This document shows positions 1 to 7,542 of a stretch of DNA of 45,418 nucleotides, one piece after another; the stretch's first letter is position 1; every line of letters begins with the position of its first letter. Location of the stretch: positions 1-45,418 of the forward strand of contig NZ_JAPDHW010000023.1 of NCBI RefSeq assembly GCF_025971945.1, written 5' to 3'. The notes under the pieces were generated by a model, which had not been told where the DNA came from, did no database searches, and was given only the letters and a program-made list of their open reading frames with translations. A program made the position numbers and the translations under genes. Origin of the DNA: Chryseobacterium kimseyorum (GTDB taxonomy: Bacteria > Bacteroidota > Bacteroidia > Flavobacteriales > Weeksellaceae).

Positions 1-64
1 AATATCAGGGGCGATATCTAAGTATCAAAGAAACGTCTGTCTTTATCCTGCTGCTTTTGCTCTT

Positions 65-85
65 TTGGTTAATTTTTTTAACCAA
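65..85. other. perfect 8-bp inverted repeat
   Basis: TTGGTTAA and TTAACCAA are separated by five T residues. It could be the terminator hairpin of a gene lying left of the window, but no proper U-tract follows it. I see no gene in 1-358. Confidence 0.4.
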
Positions 86-133
86 GTTATTAATCTATTT
101 TGCTTCATGCAAACTTACCATTGCAGCGGCATC

Positions 134-200
134 CTTTTTTGTTATTGCGATGGATGAAATAAGTCATGATCATCAACAATTGTTCGCAATGACAAAAAAG
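134..200. repeat. palindromic intergenic repeat, GTCATTGCGA type
   Basis: Two 17-bp arms (134-150 and 184-200) are reverse complements with one mismatch, around a 33-nt loop. The arm core is TTGTYATTGCGA and its complement TCGCAATGACAA. From memory, repeats with this core are scattered through intergenic DNA of many Bacteroidota genomes, so I read it as a non-coding, non-autonomous repeat. There is no second copy in the window. Confidence 0.6.
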
Positions 201-346
201 ATATAGTGGACAGCAGGTTCCCGGCTCCCAATGCGCGTGTAAGATGTGTAGAATGTGAAAGATATTCAGTTTAAAATATTTGAATTATAACTGGCAACAG
301 GATTTTTCAACTTTAATATTTGATTTTTTAGACTGCTAATTTTCCG

Positions 347-354
347 TAATTTTG
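347..354 (+). promoter_or_regulatory. -7 promoter box of mnmE
   Basis: TAATTTTG matches the Bacteroidota -7 consensus TAnnTTTG exactly, and a TTTG at 319-322 could be the -33 element although the spacing is slightly long. The box ends only four bases before the mnmE ATG, so transcription would start at or next to the start codon and give a leaderless mRNA. Confidence 0.6.
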
Positions 355-358
355 CACC

Positions 359-1804
359 ATGAATCACGACACTATCTGCGCACTGGCGACAGCCAACGGA
401 ATCGGAGCTATCGGAATTATCAGAATTTCGGGAGAACAGTCTTTTGAAATTGTCAACCGGGTTTTTCAGGGGAAAAATCTCGAAAAAGCCGATTCGCATA
501 CGGTTCATTATGGGTTTATAGTAGATGTGAAGATGGAAGATGGAAGTGGGGAGACAGAAGCTAAAGGCCAAAAGCCAGCAGCCAATAGCGAAGTCATCGA
601 TGAGGTTATGGTTTCCATTTTCAGAGCACCAAAAACTTTTACTGCAGAGGATTCTGTGGAAATTTCTTTTCACGGTTCTCCGCATATTGCCAAAAAAATT
701 CTGGAAGTTTTGATTAAAAACGGTGCGAGAATGGCGAAAGCCGGTGAGTTTACGATGCGTGCGTTTATGAACGGGAGAATTGACCTGAGTCAGGCCGAAT
801 CTATTGCCGATTTGATCGCTTCAGAAAATGAAGCTTCACGAAAAGTCGCTTTGAATCAGTTGAAAGGTGGGATTACCAATGAAATTTCCATTTTAAGAAC
901 TGATTTATTGAATTTTACATCATTAATCGAACTGGAACTTGACTTTGCCGAGGAGGACGTGGAATTTGCAGACCGAACCGCTTTGAAAGCATCATTAAAC
1001 AGGACTGAAGAAAAACTTCGTTCGTTGATAGACAGTTTCCAATACGGAAATGCGATAAAAAATGGGGTAGATGTCGCCATTATCGGGAAACCGAATGCCG
1101 GAAAATCTACTTTGCTAAACGCCTTGCTGAAAGAAGAACGAGCGATTGTTTCTGAAATTGCGGGAACGACGCGCGATACGATTGAGGAAGTTTTACATAT
1201 CAAAGGAACAGCTTTTAGATTTATTGATACTGCCGGAATTCGTGAGACGACCGATATTATCGAGGAAATCGGAGTTAAAAAAGCAAAAGAGAAGATTGAA
1301 ACCGCAAAAATTCTTCTGTATCTGTACGATGAGTTTGATTCTACACCAAATGAGATTACAGATTTTATCAAAGAATTCTACCGTGAAGATTTAAAGATTC
1401 TTCTTCTTCACAATAAAATTGATTTGCAGGAAGCTTCTTCTGTCAATATATTTGACGCAGAATTGAAAGAGCAATTATTTCCAGATTATACTTCGCAGAT
1501 CATCGGAATTTCAGCAAAAAACAAAACCGGAATTGAGCAGTTGAAAACCGAACTTGCCGACTACATCCAAAATCTGGAAACTCAGGAAAGCACCATTATC
1601 ACCAACCAACGTCATTACGAAGCGTTGCAGAAATCTTTAGAATCCGTGAAAAGGGTAGAAGATGCCATTTCAGGAAAGATTTCAACTGAATTATTGGCTT
1701 ATGAACTTCGCTATGCTTTGGAATATCTAGGTGAAATTTCCGGTGAGTTTACGAATGATGAGGTCTTGGGTAATATTTTTTCTAAGTTCTGTATCGGGAA
1801 ATAA
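359..1804 (+). CDS. mnmE: tRNA uridine-5-carboxymethylaminomethyl(34) synthesis GTPase MnmE
   Basis: MnmE works with MnmG in the cytoplasm to modify the wobble uridine of certain tRNAs, using GTP and a one-carbon folate. The 481-residue protein has the N-terminal folate-binding domain (about 1-140), a helical domain, an embedded G domain with P-loop GKPNAGKS near residue 244, the switch sequence GTTRD, DTAG and NKID, and ends in the invariant FCIGK, whose Cys is essential in the family. It is about 27 residues longer than the E. coli enzyme; most of the excess is a charged insertion around residues 58-78 (see the repeat entry). The first ATG is chosen because the protein begins with the family's conserved start and a -7 box lies directly before it. 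The gene appears intact. Confidence 0.97.
   Translation: MNHDTICALATANGIGAIGIIRISGEQSFEIVNRVFQGKNLEKADSHTVHYGFIVDVKMEDGSGETEAKGQKPAANSEVIDEVMVSIFRAPKTFTAEDSVEISFHGSPHIAKKILEVLIKNGARMAKAGEFTMRAFMNGRIDLSQAESIADLIASENEASRKVALNQLKGGITNEISILRTDLLNFTSLIELELDFAEEDVEFADRTALKASLNRTEEKLRSLIDSFQYGNAIKNGVDVAIIGKPNAGKSTLLNALLKEERAIVSEIAGTTRDTIEEVLHIKGTAFRFIDTAGIRETTDIIEEIGVKKAKEKIETAKILLYLYDEFDSTPNEITDFIKEFYREDLKILLLHNKIDLQEASSVNIFDAELKEQLFPDYTSQIIGISAKNKTGIEQLKTELADYIQNLETQESTIITNQRHYEALQKSLESVKRVEDAISGKISTELLAYELRYALEYLGEISGEFTNDEVLGNIFSKFCIGK
527..594 (+). repeat. low-complexity insertion inside mnmE
   Basis: The DNA here is made of short direct repeats (AAGATGGAAGATGGAAG, then GCTAAAGGCCAAAAGCC). It encodes a Glu/Gly/Lys-rich segment that I do not expect in MnmE between the strand ending HYGFIVD and the conserved IDEVMVS. 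The frame is kept. It resembles purine-rich junk repeats I recall from Chryseobacterium intergenic DNA, so I read it as an in-frame repeat insertion on a surface loop. Confidence 0.5.
1787..1804 (+). other. candidate attachment site at the mnmE 3' end
   Basis: The last 18 bases of mnmE, TTCTGTATCGGGAAATAA, encode FCIGK plus stop. The same 18-bp position is the known chromosomal attachment site of Salmonella genomic island 1 and relatives. A tyrosine recombinase starts 168 bp downstream. I could not find a second copy in the window, so a right junction, if present, is outside. Confidence 0.45.
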
Positions 1805-1893
1805 TTTAGCTTTTCTTTGGTTTCTTTTTCTTTCTTTTATTTGATTATCAGTTATTTATAAAAATTTTATTTTCTCTTTTTGGTGTTTATTTA

Positions 1894-1901
1894 TATATTT
1901 G
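1894..1901 (+). promoter_or_regulatory. -7 promoter box of the integrase gene
   Basis: TATATTTG matches TAnnTTTG. It overlaps the start of the left arm of the inverted repeat at 1898-1962, so a protein bound to that arm would cover the promoter. Confidence 0.45.
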
Positions 1902-1962
1902 TACCACTTTTGTACTACTTCAGACCTCAAAAAAAGTCAAAAGTAGTACAAAGTAGTACAAA
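1898..1962. repeat. inverted pair of tandem 12-mers upstream of the integrase gene
   Basis: The left arm (1898-1920) carries two tandem copies of TTTGTACYACTT. The right arm (1939-1962) carries two copies of the reverse complement AAGTAGTACAAA. The arms match except for one substitution and one indel, with a spacer of about 18 nt. Four copies of a 12-mer in this layout suggest protein binding sites, such as integrase arm sites or an autoregulatory operator. The alternative is a long hairpin in the integrase leader RNA or a terminator for mnmE. Confidence 0.65.
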
Positions 1963-1971
1963 TTCGAATTT

Positions 1972-3111
1972 ATGAAAATATCACTTAGTCAAAGAAAATT
2001 GAAAGACGGCAGGATTAGTCTGTCAATCGAGTTTTACCGTGGTTCTGAAATTACTGATGACGGAAAAAGAAAGCATCTGAGAAGTTTTGAGAATTTAGAC
2101 ACCTATCTAATTGTTGATCCAAAAACTGCCAAAGAAAAAAAAGAAAATAAAGAAGCTTTAGAGTTTGCAGAAAATGTAATTGCAATTCGAAAAGCTGAAT
2201 ATGCTCAAGGAAGATTTGAGTTGAAAAATACTGCGAAAGCTAAACGAGTGTTTTTAAATTTCTTCGCTGACCTTGCCGAGGAAAAACGAACGCTTGATTC
2301 TTCAAATAATTATGGGAACTGGTATTCTACTCACCAACATCTAAAAAAAGTGGTTCCAAAGAATTTAATTTTTGAGGAAATTGATGAGAATTTCATTAAA
2401 AAAGTTCGGAAATATTTTGAAAAAGATGCAATTAGTAAAAGTGAAATTCCACTTTCTCAAAATTCAAAATATTCATATTTCAACAAATTTAAAGCTGCAC
2501 TTCGGTATGCTTTCGATAATGGATATTTGACGGTAAATTATGCGTCAAAAATAAAATCATTTGAGCAGGCTGAAAGTCAAAGAGAATATCTGATTTTTGA
2601 TGAATTACAACGTTTAGCAAAAGCGGAATGTAAATATCCGGTTTTAAAAAAAGCTTTTCTTTTTTCGTGTTTATCCGGATTACGTTGGTCAGATATTAAT
2701 TCTCTGACGTGGAAAGAGGTCCGTGATGAAGGTGATATTTCAAGAGTTAATTTCCGACAAGAAAAAACAGACGGTGTAGAATACCTTTATATATCAAAAC
2801 AAGCAAGAGAATTGTTGGGAGATAGACAAGATCCGAAAGAACGAGTTTTCAAAGGATTAAAATACGGAATGACCTACAATACTGAAATCGTCCGATGGTG
2901 CAATCGTGCCGCAGTTCCTAAGCATATAACTTTTCATTCAGCTCGACACACGAATGCTGTGCTACTATTGGAAAATGGTGCAGATATTTACACTGTTTCT
3001 AAAAGATTAGGACATCGTGAGTTAAGGACGACACTGCTCTATGCTAAAATCGTTGATAGCAAGATGAAGGAGGCTGCTGAAATTATCCCGGAACTAAATA
3101 TCGAACTGTAA
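1972..3111 (+). CDS. tyrosine-type site-specific recombinase (integrase)
   Basis: This enzyme cuts and rejoins DNA at attachment sites through a covalent phosphotyrosine intermediate. The 379 residues have the layout of Bacteroidota integrases: an N-terminal arm-binding domain (about 1-90), a SAM-like core-binding domain (about 95-200) and a catalytic domain. The full active site is visible: R238 in SGLRWSD, probable K265, H322 and R325 in HSARH, H348 in LGHRE and the nucleophile Y357 in LLYAKI. It therefore looks functional. The gene lies just behind mnmE and its promoter overlaps the inverted repeat at 1898-1962, so it may regulate itself. A long A/T palindrome at 3109-3120 follows the stop codon. 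Confidence 0.92.
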   Translation: MKISLSQRKLKDGRISLSIEFYRGSEITDDGKRKHLRSFENLDTYLIVDPKTAKEKKENKEALEFAENVIAIRKAEYAQGRFELKNTAKAKRVFLNFFADLAEEKRTLDSSNNYGNWYSTHQHLKKVVPKNLIFEEIDENFIKKVRKYFEKDAISKSEIPLSQNSKYSYFNKFKAALRYAFDNGYLTVNYASKIKSFEQAESQREYLIFDELQRLAKAECKYPVLKKAFLFSCLSGLRWSDINSLTWKEVRDEGDISRVNFRQEKTDGVEYLYISKQARELLGDRQDPKERVFKGLKYGMTYNTEIVRWCNRAAVPKHITFHSARHTNAVLLLENGADIYTVSKRLGHRELRTTLLYAKIVDSKMKEAAEIIPELNIEL

Positions 3112-3311
3112 AAAATTTTTTATTATTTAGATTAATATATTAGTTACTAAAATTGTACTCAATCTATATCAATAATGATTATTCTTATTTAGACTTTTGA
3201 TATTAAAGATTATTACATATCATTCCTATTTCGCCTTTAAGCGTTTGATAATGTTGTTTTTATGGTTTTCTATGATGACTTTTGCTTCATTATATTTATT
3301 AGACGAAAGCA

Positions 3312-3602
3312 ATGGAAAATAACGAAATCATTCTGCACAAACTCAACCGAATTGAAAAACATATTTTCGGTTTAAAGGAAATTTTGAATGTCGAAGAACT
3401 TGCAGATTATACCGGTTTTAAGAAATCTTATATCTATAAATTGGTACATTCTAACAGTATCGCCTTTTCGAAGCCCAACGGCAAAGTGCTGTTTTTTGAA
3501 CGTAAAAAAATTGACGAGTGGTTGTTAAAAAACAGTCACAAATCAAATGATGAAATTCAACAAGAAGCATTAGAATTTTCTTTACGCAAAAATAAAACCT
3601 AA
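3312..3602 (+). CDS. excisionase-like helix-turn-helix DNA-binding protein
   Basis: A 96-residue protein with a short coiled N-terminus (about 1-22) and a winged HTH of the MerR/excisionase (HTH_17) type: the segment LNVEELADYTGFKKSYIYKL is the helix-turn-helix and the following FSKPNGKVLFFERKKIDEWL is the wing and last helix. Such proteins next to tyrosine integrases often act as directionality factors or regulators of element excision. The gene is 200 bp downstream of the integrase on the same strand. A weak hairpin (GGGCA/TGCCC, 3604-3622) follows. Function as an excisionase is inferred from family and position. Confidence 0.8.
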   Translation: MENNEIILHKLNRIEKHIFGLKEILNVEELADYTGFKKSYIYKLVHSNSIAFSKPNGKVLFFERKKIDEWLLKNSHKSNDEIQQEALEFSLRKNKT

Positions 3603-3745
3603 AGGGCAAAAATATTCTGCCCGTACATACTAACCTCATTCGAGAATTTTAGGTAAAAAGTGAATGAAGTGTTGCCTTTAAAACTACGCTGTAGAACCAT
3701 AATATTGGTGATTGAAGGAGCTTTTCGTATCATATGTAACTCCTG

Positions 3746-3808
3746 TCATGTGAACTTGACAGCACTCTATTCAAACCAGCTTTTAACTGATATAGAAAAA
3801 GTTATCAA
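3746..3808 (-). pseudogene. decayed gene tail, paralogue of the fragment at 20862-20960
   Basis: Read on the minus strand, this stretch encodes SISVKSWFE, a stop, then SAVKFT. The fragment at 20862-20960 encodes SISVNKWFE-QSPVKCT in the same frame. At DNA level about 80% of roughly 60 bases agree, including ACTTGACAG and GATATAGA. It is a broken copy of the end of an unrecognised protein. In the rest of 3603-4073 I see only A/T-rich DNA. Confidence 0.55.
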
Positions 3809-4016
3809 CCTTTTTAATCAGATATAAAAGATTAAGATAGTTTATAATATTAGTACTACTATATAGGAAACTTGACGATTTTATATAATCAATTTTAGTG
3901 ATGTGCTAATATTTTTTTTTGTATATAGAAATTAATTAATTGGCCTCAAATGAATATATGTGCCGTTATATTTATCTTATAGCTTCAATCATTATTGTAG
4001 CAAGCCTACTTAACCC

Positions 4017-4033
4017 GTAAAATTGCGTTTTAC
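4017..4033. promoter_or_regulatory. small inverted repeat upstream of the first AraC gene
   Basis: GTAAAA and TTTTAC are separated by TTGCG, 40 bp before the start codon of the AraC gene. It could be an operator, but the arms are only 6 bp. Confidence 0.3.
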
Positions 4034-4073
4034 CACGTAATAAAAATACTTTAGTAAATTGTAGCTTTTTAGG

Positions 4074-4916
4074 ATGATCAGAATTTTAACAGAGGAAATT
4101 TTTGTAGATAGTGTGGTTCTCGGTGATTCATTTCATCCGAGCAATTTTGCATTTATCTGTGTTTATGTTGGAGAGATTACAATCAGTGTTAATAATGTTT
4201 CGCATCAATGTGACTATGGAAATTTGCTCCTTCTTTCGCCAAATAATCTTTATAAAGTTGAAAGTCATACTGGAAATCTAAAAATGTTCGTTCTCTCATT
4301 TGAAAGAGAAAAGCTTAGGAGCCAGATAAATTTTAAATTCAACCGTTACGATGTTTATCAGATTGCACAGATGGAAAATAGACATACACTAGAAATCACT
4401 GATCTGGAATTTGATCATCTCAAGCAATTGCTAACGCTGGCCAATTATTATTCCGCCAGCGATACTGACCATAAGTTCAAAAGCGAGGTTTTGACAGGTA
4501 TCGTAACCTCAGTTATTTACATCATCACCAGCTTTCTACTGATTAATGAAAATTCATCACAGCAGAAAAATCTTAGAAAAGAAGATATCACCATTTCATT
4601 TTTGGAATTGATCTCTAAGCATTTTAAAGAAAAGAAAGAACTTTCTTTCTACGCCGAGAGCCTTCTGATCTCCGTTAAATACCTTTCAAACTGTGTACGG
4701 GAAATTACGAAATCACCGCCGACTAGCTTTATTGCAGATGCTCTGATGAACGAGGCTAAAATAATGCTTTTGCATCCCAACAATACGGTCGGTATGATTG
4801 CAGGCGAATTGGGGTTTTCTGATCAGTATTCGTTTGGGAAATTTTTTAAAAAACATACAGGGTTGAGTCCGATGAACTTCAGAAAGCGTAATCATCTGAT
4901 CGACCCTATTTTTTAG
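4074..4916 (+). CDS. AraC family transcriptional regulator (efflux-linked)
   Basis: A 280-residue regulator with an N-terminal cupin-like sensing domain (about 1-150) and a C-terminal double HTH of the AraC/XylS type (about 180-275). The HTH is recognised by LLISVKYLSNCVREITKSP in the first unit and IAGELGFSDQYSFGKFFKKHTGLSPMNFR in the second. The closest downstream genes on the same strand, 123 bp away, encode a tripartite efflux pump, so it probably activates that operon in response to a substrate. The ligand cannot be deduced from sequence. Confidence 0.9.
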   Translation: MIRILTEEIFVDSVVLGDSFHPSNFAFICVYVGEITISVNNVSHQCDYGNLLLLSPNNLYKVESHTGNLKMFVLSFEREKLRSQINFKFNRYDVYQIAQMENRHTLEITDLEFDHLKQLLTLANYYSASDTDHKFKSEVLTGIVTSVIYIITSFLLINENSSQQKNLRKEDITISFLELISKHFKEKKELSFYAESLLISVKYLSNCVREITKSPPTSFIADALMNEAKIMLLHPNNTVGMIAGELGFSDQYSFGKFFKKHTGLSPMNFRKRNHLIDPIF

Positions 4917-5039
4917 AATCTACATAATTGGAGCAACCCAAATAATGATACCATTTGGACTTGTTTTTGTGCATTATTAACCTTTTGTCAAACACTTGAT
5001 TGATTGACCTTTGCACTATAAATTTTAAAGCAAAGGATA

Positions 5040-6359
5040 ATGACGAAATTTCTTGGTAAACTGTTGCTGTGTTTCAGTTTGCTTTCAACATTACAATTTT
5101 TTAATGCGCAAAATATTTCAGAAAGATCGTTTACTGTAAATGAACTTTCTAAAATGGTAAAGGCCAATCATCCGACCTTAAAAGTATATAGATCAGACAT
5201 CGATATTGCCCGGCAGAATGTGAAGATCGCAAAAAATAATCTGTTGCCGGAACTTACAGCTGGATTGCAGGGATTCTATCTGGGTGATGTTACCATTCTT
5301 GATAAAGATTTTTCCAAGGTGACAACTGCAAAAATGCCCCATTTTGGGAATACTTTTTCACTTCAGGCAAGCCAGTTGATCTGGAAAGGCAACACGGTAA
5401 GAAACGGAATCAAGATCAGAACATTGCAGGAAGAATTGTCTGAACTAAGTTATGAGAACAATGAGCAAAGTATCAAATTACTTGTTTTGGGTTATTACCT
5501 GGATCTTTCAAAACTTTATAATCAGGAAAATGTTTACCACCAGAATATTGATTTGGCGAAAAAACGTCTTGACAATATCAAAAAGTTCTACAATCAGGGA
5601 ATGGTCACCAGAAATGATGTCATTCGTGGAGAATTGCAGCTATCCAATCTACAACTGGCGTTGCAGGTGGTCAACAACAACCAGCAGATCATCAACAAAC
5701 AACTCACTGTTGCTCTTGGTTTGGACGAAAATATAAAGATCATCCCGGAAAATTCTGTCTTAGATCATACAGCAGCTGTTGGTCAACTGCAGGAGTACAA
5801 GGAAATGGCTCAAAACCATCCGGCTATTCGGCTCACCGAAAGATCTGTGGATATTTATGACGTTTCCTCAAAGATCACCAAGGCAGAAATGCTTCCTTCG
5901 CTGGCAGCTTTTGCGGGTAGCAATCTGCAGCGTCCGCTCACATCATCCTCACCTGCGGTAGATATGTTTAGTAACAGCTATAATGCAGGACTATCCTTGA
6001 ATTTCAATATCGATGCGCTGTTCAAGTCGCCGAAGAAACTCCAGCTGAACAAGATCGAAAAGCAAAAAGCCATCAATCAGGCAAATGACACGAGTCTATC
6101 TATTGGAATTGCTGTGAATTCAGCCTACATCAAATACAATGAAGCCGTCACCCAAAATAAGACCCTTGAAGTGAATGCCGATCTGACCAGTGAGAATTAC
6201 AGAATTATGGAAAGCAAATATAACAACCAACTTGCCATCTTACTGGATCTGCTTGATGCCAGCAACGCCAAGCTTGATGCTGAATTACAATTGGCGAATT
6301 CAGAGATCAACATTGTGTTTTCGTACTACAAACTTTTAAGAGAAGCAGGAAATCTTTAA
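5040..6359 (+). CDS. TolC family outer-membrane efflux protein
   Basis: The outer-membrane channel of a tripartite pump. The 439 residues start with a signal peptide (hydrophobic stretch about 8-22, ending near FFNAQ) followed by two OEP repeats rich in long amphipathic helices, with family sequences such as KIAKNNLLPELTAGLQGFY and YNQGMVTRNDVIRGELQLS. The gene is the first of an apparent operon with the adaptor (24 bp gap) and the MFS pump. An imperfect -7 box (ACCTTTGC near 5009) lies about 25 bp upstream of the start. It carries material from the adaptor-pump complex across the outer membrane. Confidence 0.92.
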   Translation: MTKFLGKLLLCFSLLSTLQFFNAQNISERSFTVNELSKMVKANHPTLKVYRSDIDIARQNVKIAKNNLLPELTAGLQGFYLGDVTILDKDFSKVTTAKMPHFGNTFSLQASQLIWKGNTVRNGIKIRTLQEELSELSYENNEQSIKLLVLGYYLDLSKLYNQENVYHQNIDLAKKRLDNIKKFYNQGMVTRNDVIRGELQLSNLQLALQVVNNNQQIINKQLTVALGLDENIKIIPENSVLDHTAAVGQLQEYKEMAQNHPAIRLTERSVDIYDVSSKITKAEMLPSLAAFAGSNLQRPLTSSSPAVDMFSNSYNAGLSLNFNIDALFKSPKKLQLNKIEKQKAINQANDTSLSIGIAVNSAYIKYNEAVTQNKTLEVNADLTSENYRIMESKYNNQLAILLDLLDASNAKLDAELQLANSEINIVFSYYKLLREAGNL

Positions 6360-6383
6360 ACAAATTTTAAAACTAAATTTATT

Positions 6384-7538
6384 ATGTCAGAAAATACACA
6401 AGATTCAAACTTACCTGAGCAAAAAAATGAGACAGCTACTCATGAAAAAAAACATATAAAGCACGTCAAGAAAAAGAAAACGACGAAAATTATCAATATG
6501 CTGATCTTGGTCGGCGTTATCATTGGACTATTCTTCGTTGTAAAATCTTATTTTAATATCGGAAATGACCGTTATACCAACGCTTCACAGGTCGAAAGTT
6601 TTATCAATCCTGTCAATACAAGAGTTTCAGCATACATCAAAGAAATTCGTTTTGTGGAACATCAATATGTAAAAAAAGGAGATACTTTGTTGGTGCTCGA
6701 CGACCGGGAGATCCAGACGCAGCTTGGACAGGCAGAAGCTGCATATATGTCGGCAATGGCATCGAGGAATGTGGCTGACAATTCTATAAAGACGGTCGCA
6801 AACAATGTCAATACCGCAGGTTCAAATGTAGAAGTGGCCAAAGCCAATGTAGAAGCGGTGAGAGCCCGTTTGTGGAATGCCCAGCAGAATTTCAACCGTT
6901 ATCAAAACCTGTTGAAAGACGAAGCCGTGACAGGTCAGCAATTTGATCAGATCAAAACCGATTTCGAAGCCCAAAAGGCACAACTAGAAATGCAGATCGC
7001 ACAATACCAGTCGATCATCAATACAAAAGCAACCAGCCAGCTTTCTGTGAATGAAGCACAATCTAAACTGGGTTTGAATGAGGCGGATATCAAAAGAAGT
7101 AAAAGTGCTCTGGAAATGGCAAAACTTAACCAGTCTTATACGGTAATTACTGCGCCTCACGACGGAATTATGGGCAGGAGAACTGTCAATATCGGTCAGT
7201 TGTTGAATGCAAGCCAACAGGTTGCAACGATCGTTGATACCAATAATGTCTGGATCACAGCGAACTACAGAGAAAATCAAATGAGCAATGTTGTGATTGG
7301 CGGATTGGCGACAATTTCTGTAGATGCATTGGGCGGAAGAGTTTATGAAGGAAAAGTAACGGCGATCTCTGGGGCAACAGGAGCAAGATATGCAGCAGTG
7401 CCGGTGGATAATTCCACAGGGAACTTTGTGAAAGTACAGCAGAGAATTCCTGTAAGAATTGAATTTACCAAGAATAATAATGCTGAACATCTCAAGATGT
7501 TGCGGGCAGGAATGAATGTAGAAGTCACTTTAAAATAA
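6384..7538 (+). CDS. HlyD/EmrA family membrane fusion (adaptor) protein
   Basis: A periplasmic adaptor linking the MFS pump to the TolC-type channel. It has 384 residues: a charged Lys/His-rich cytoplasmic N-terminus (about 1-33), one transmembrane helix (about 35-53), a biotinyl-lipoyl-like domain with IRFVEHQYVKKGDTLLVLDD, a long coiled-coil hairpin (about 115-245), the returning lipoyl half (ITAPHDGIMGRRTVNIGQLL) and a beta-barrel domain (about 280-384). This order is that of EmrA rather than AcrA, since AcrA is lipid-anchored. The stop is only 4 bp before the MFS start codon. Confidence 0.93.
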   Translation: MSENTQDSNLPEQKNETATHEKKHIKHVKKKKTTKIINMLILVGVIIGLFFVVKSYFNIGNDRYTNASQVESFINPVNTRVSAYIKEIRFVEHQYVKKGDTLLVLDDREIQTQLGQAEAAYMSAMASRNVADNSIKTVANNVNTAGSNVEVAKANVEAVRARLWNAQQNFNRYQNLLKDEAVTGQQFDQIKTDFEAQKAQLEMQIAQYQSIINTKATSQLSVNEAQSKLGLNEADIKRSKSALEMAKLNQSYTVITAPHDGIMGRRTVNIGQLLNASQQVATIVDTNNVWITANYRENQMSNVVIGGLATISVDALGGRVYEGKVTAISGATGARYAAVPVDNSTGNFVKVQQRIPVRIEFTKNNNAEHLKMLRAGMNVEVTLK

Positions 7539-7542
7539 AACT

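Larger units (their letters stand above)
1787..3602 (+). mobile_element. left end or remnant of an integrative element at mnmE
   Basis: A tyrosine recombinase and an excisionase-like HTH gene lie directly downstream of a known integration hot spot, with repeated binding-site-like sequences in front. No relaxase, coupling protein, conjugation or phage structural genes follow. Either the rest of the element has decayed, or the accessory genes that follow are its cargo and the far end lies outside the window. Both boundaries are inferred. Confidence 0.5.

Noticed and set aside
266..685. Minus-strand 139-codon frame opposite mnmE
   Set aside because: It lies over the well-supported mnmE start, and its sequence is the complement of the purine-rich repeat.
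3852..3860. Single AGTACTACT as an extra integrase arm site
   Set aside because: It is one isolated short copy without the tandem arrangement seen at 1898-1962.
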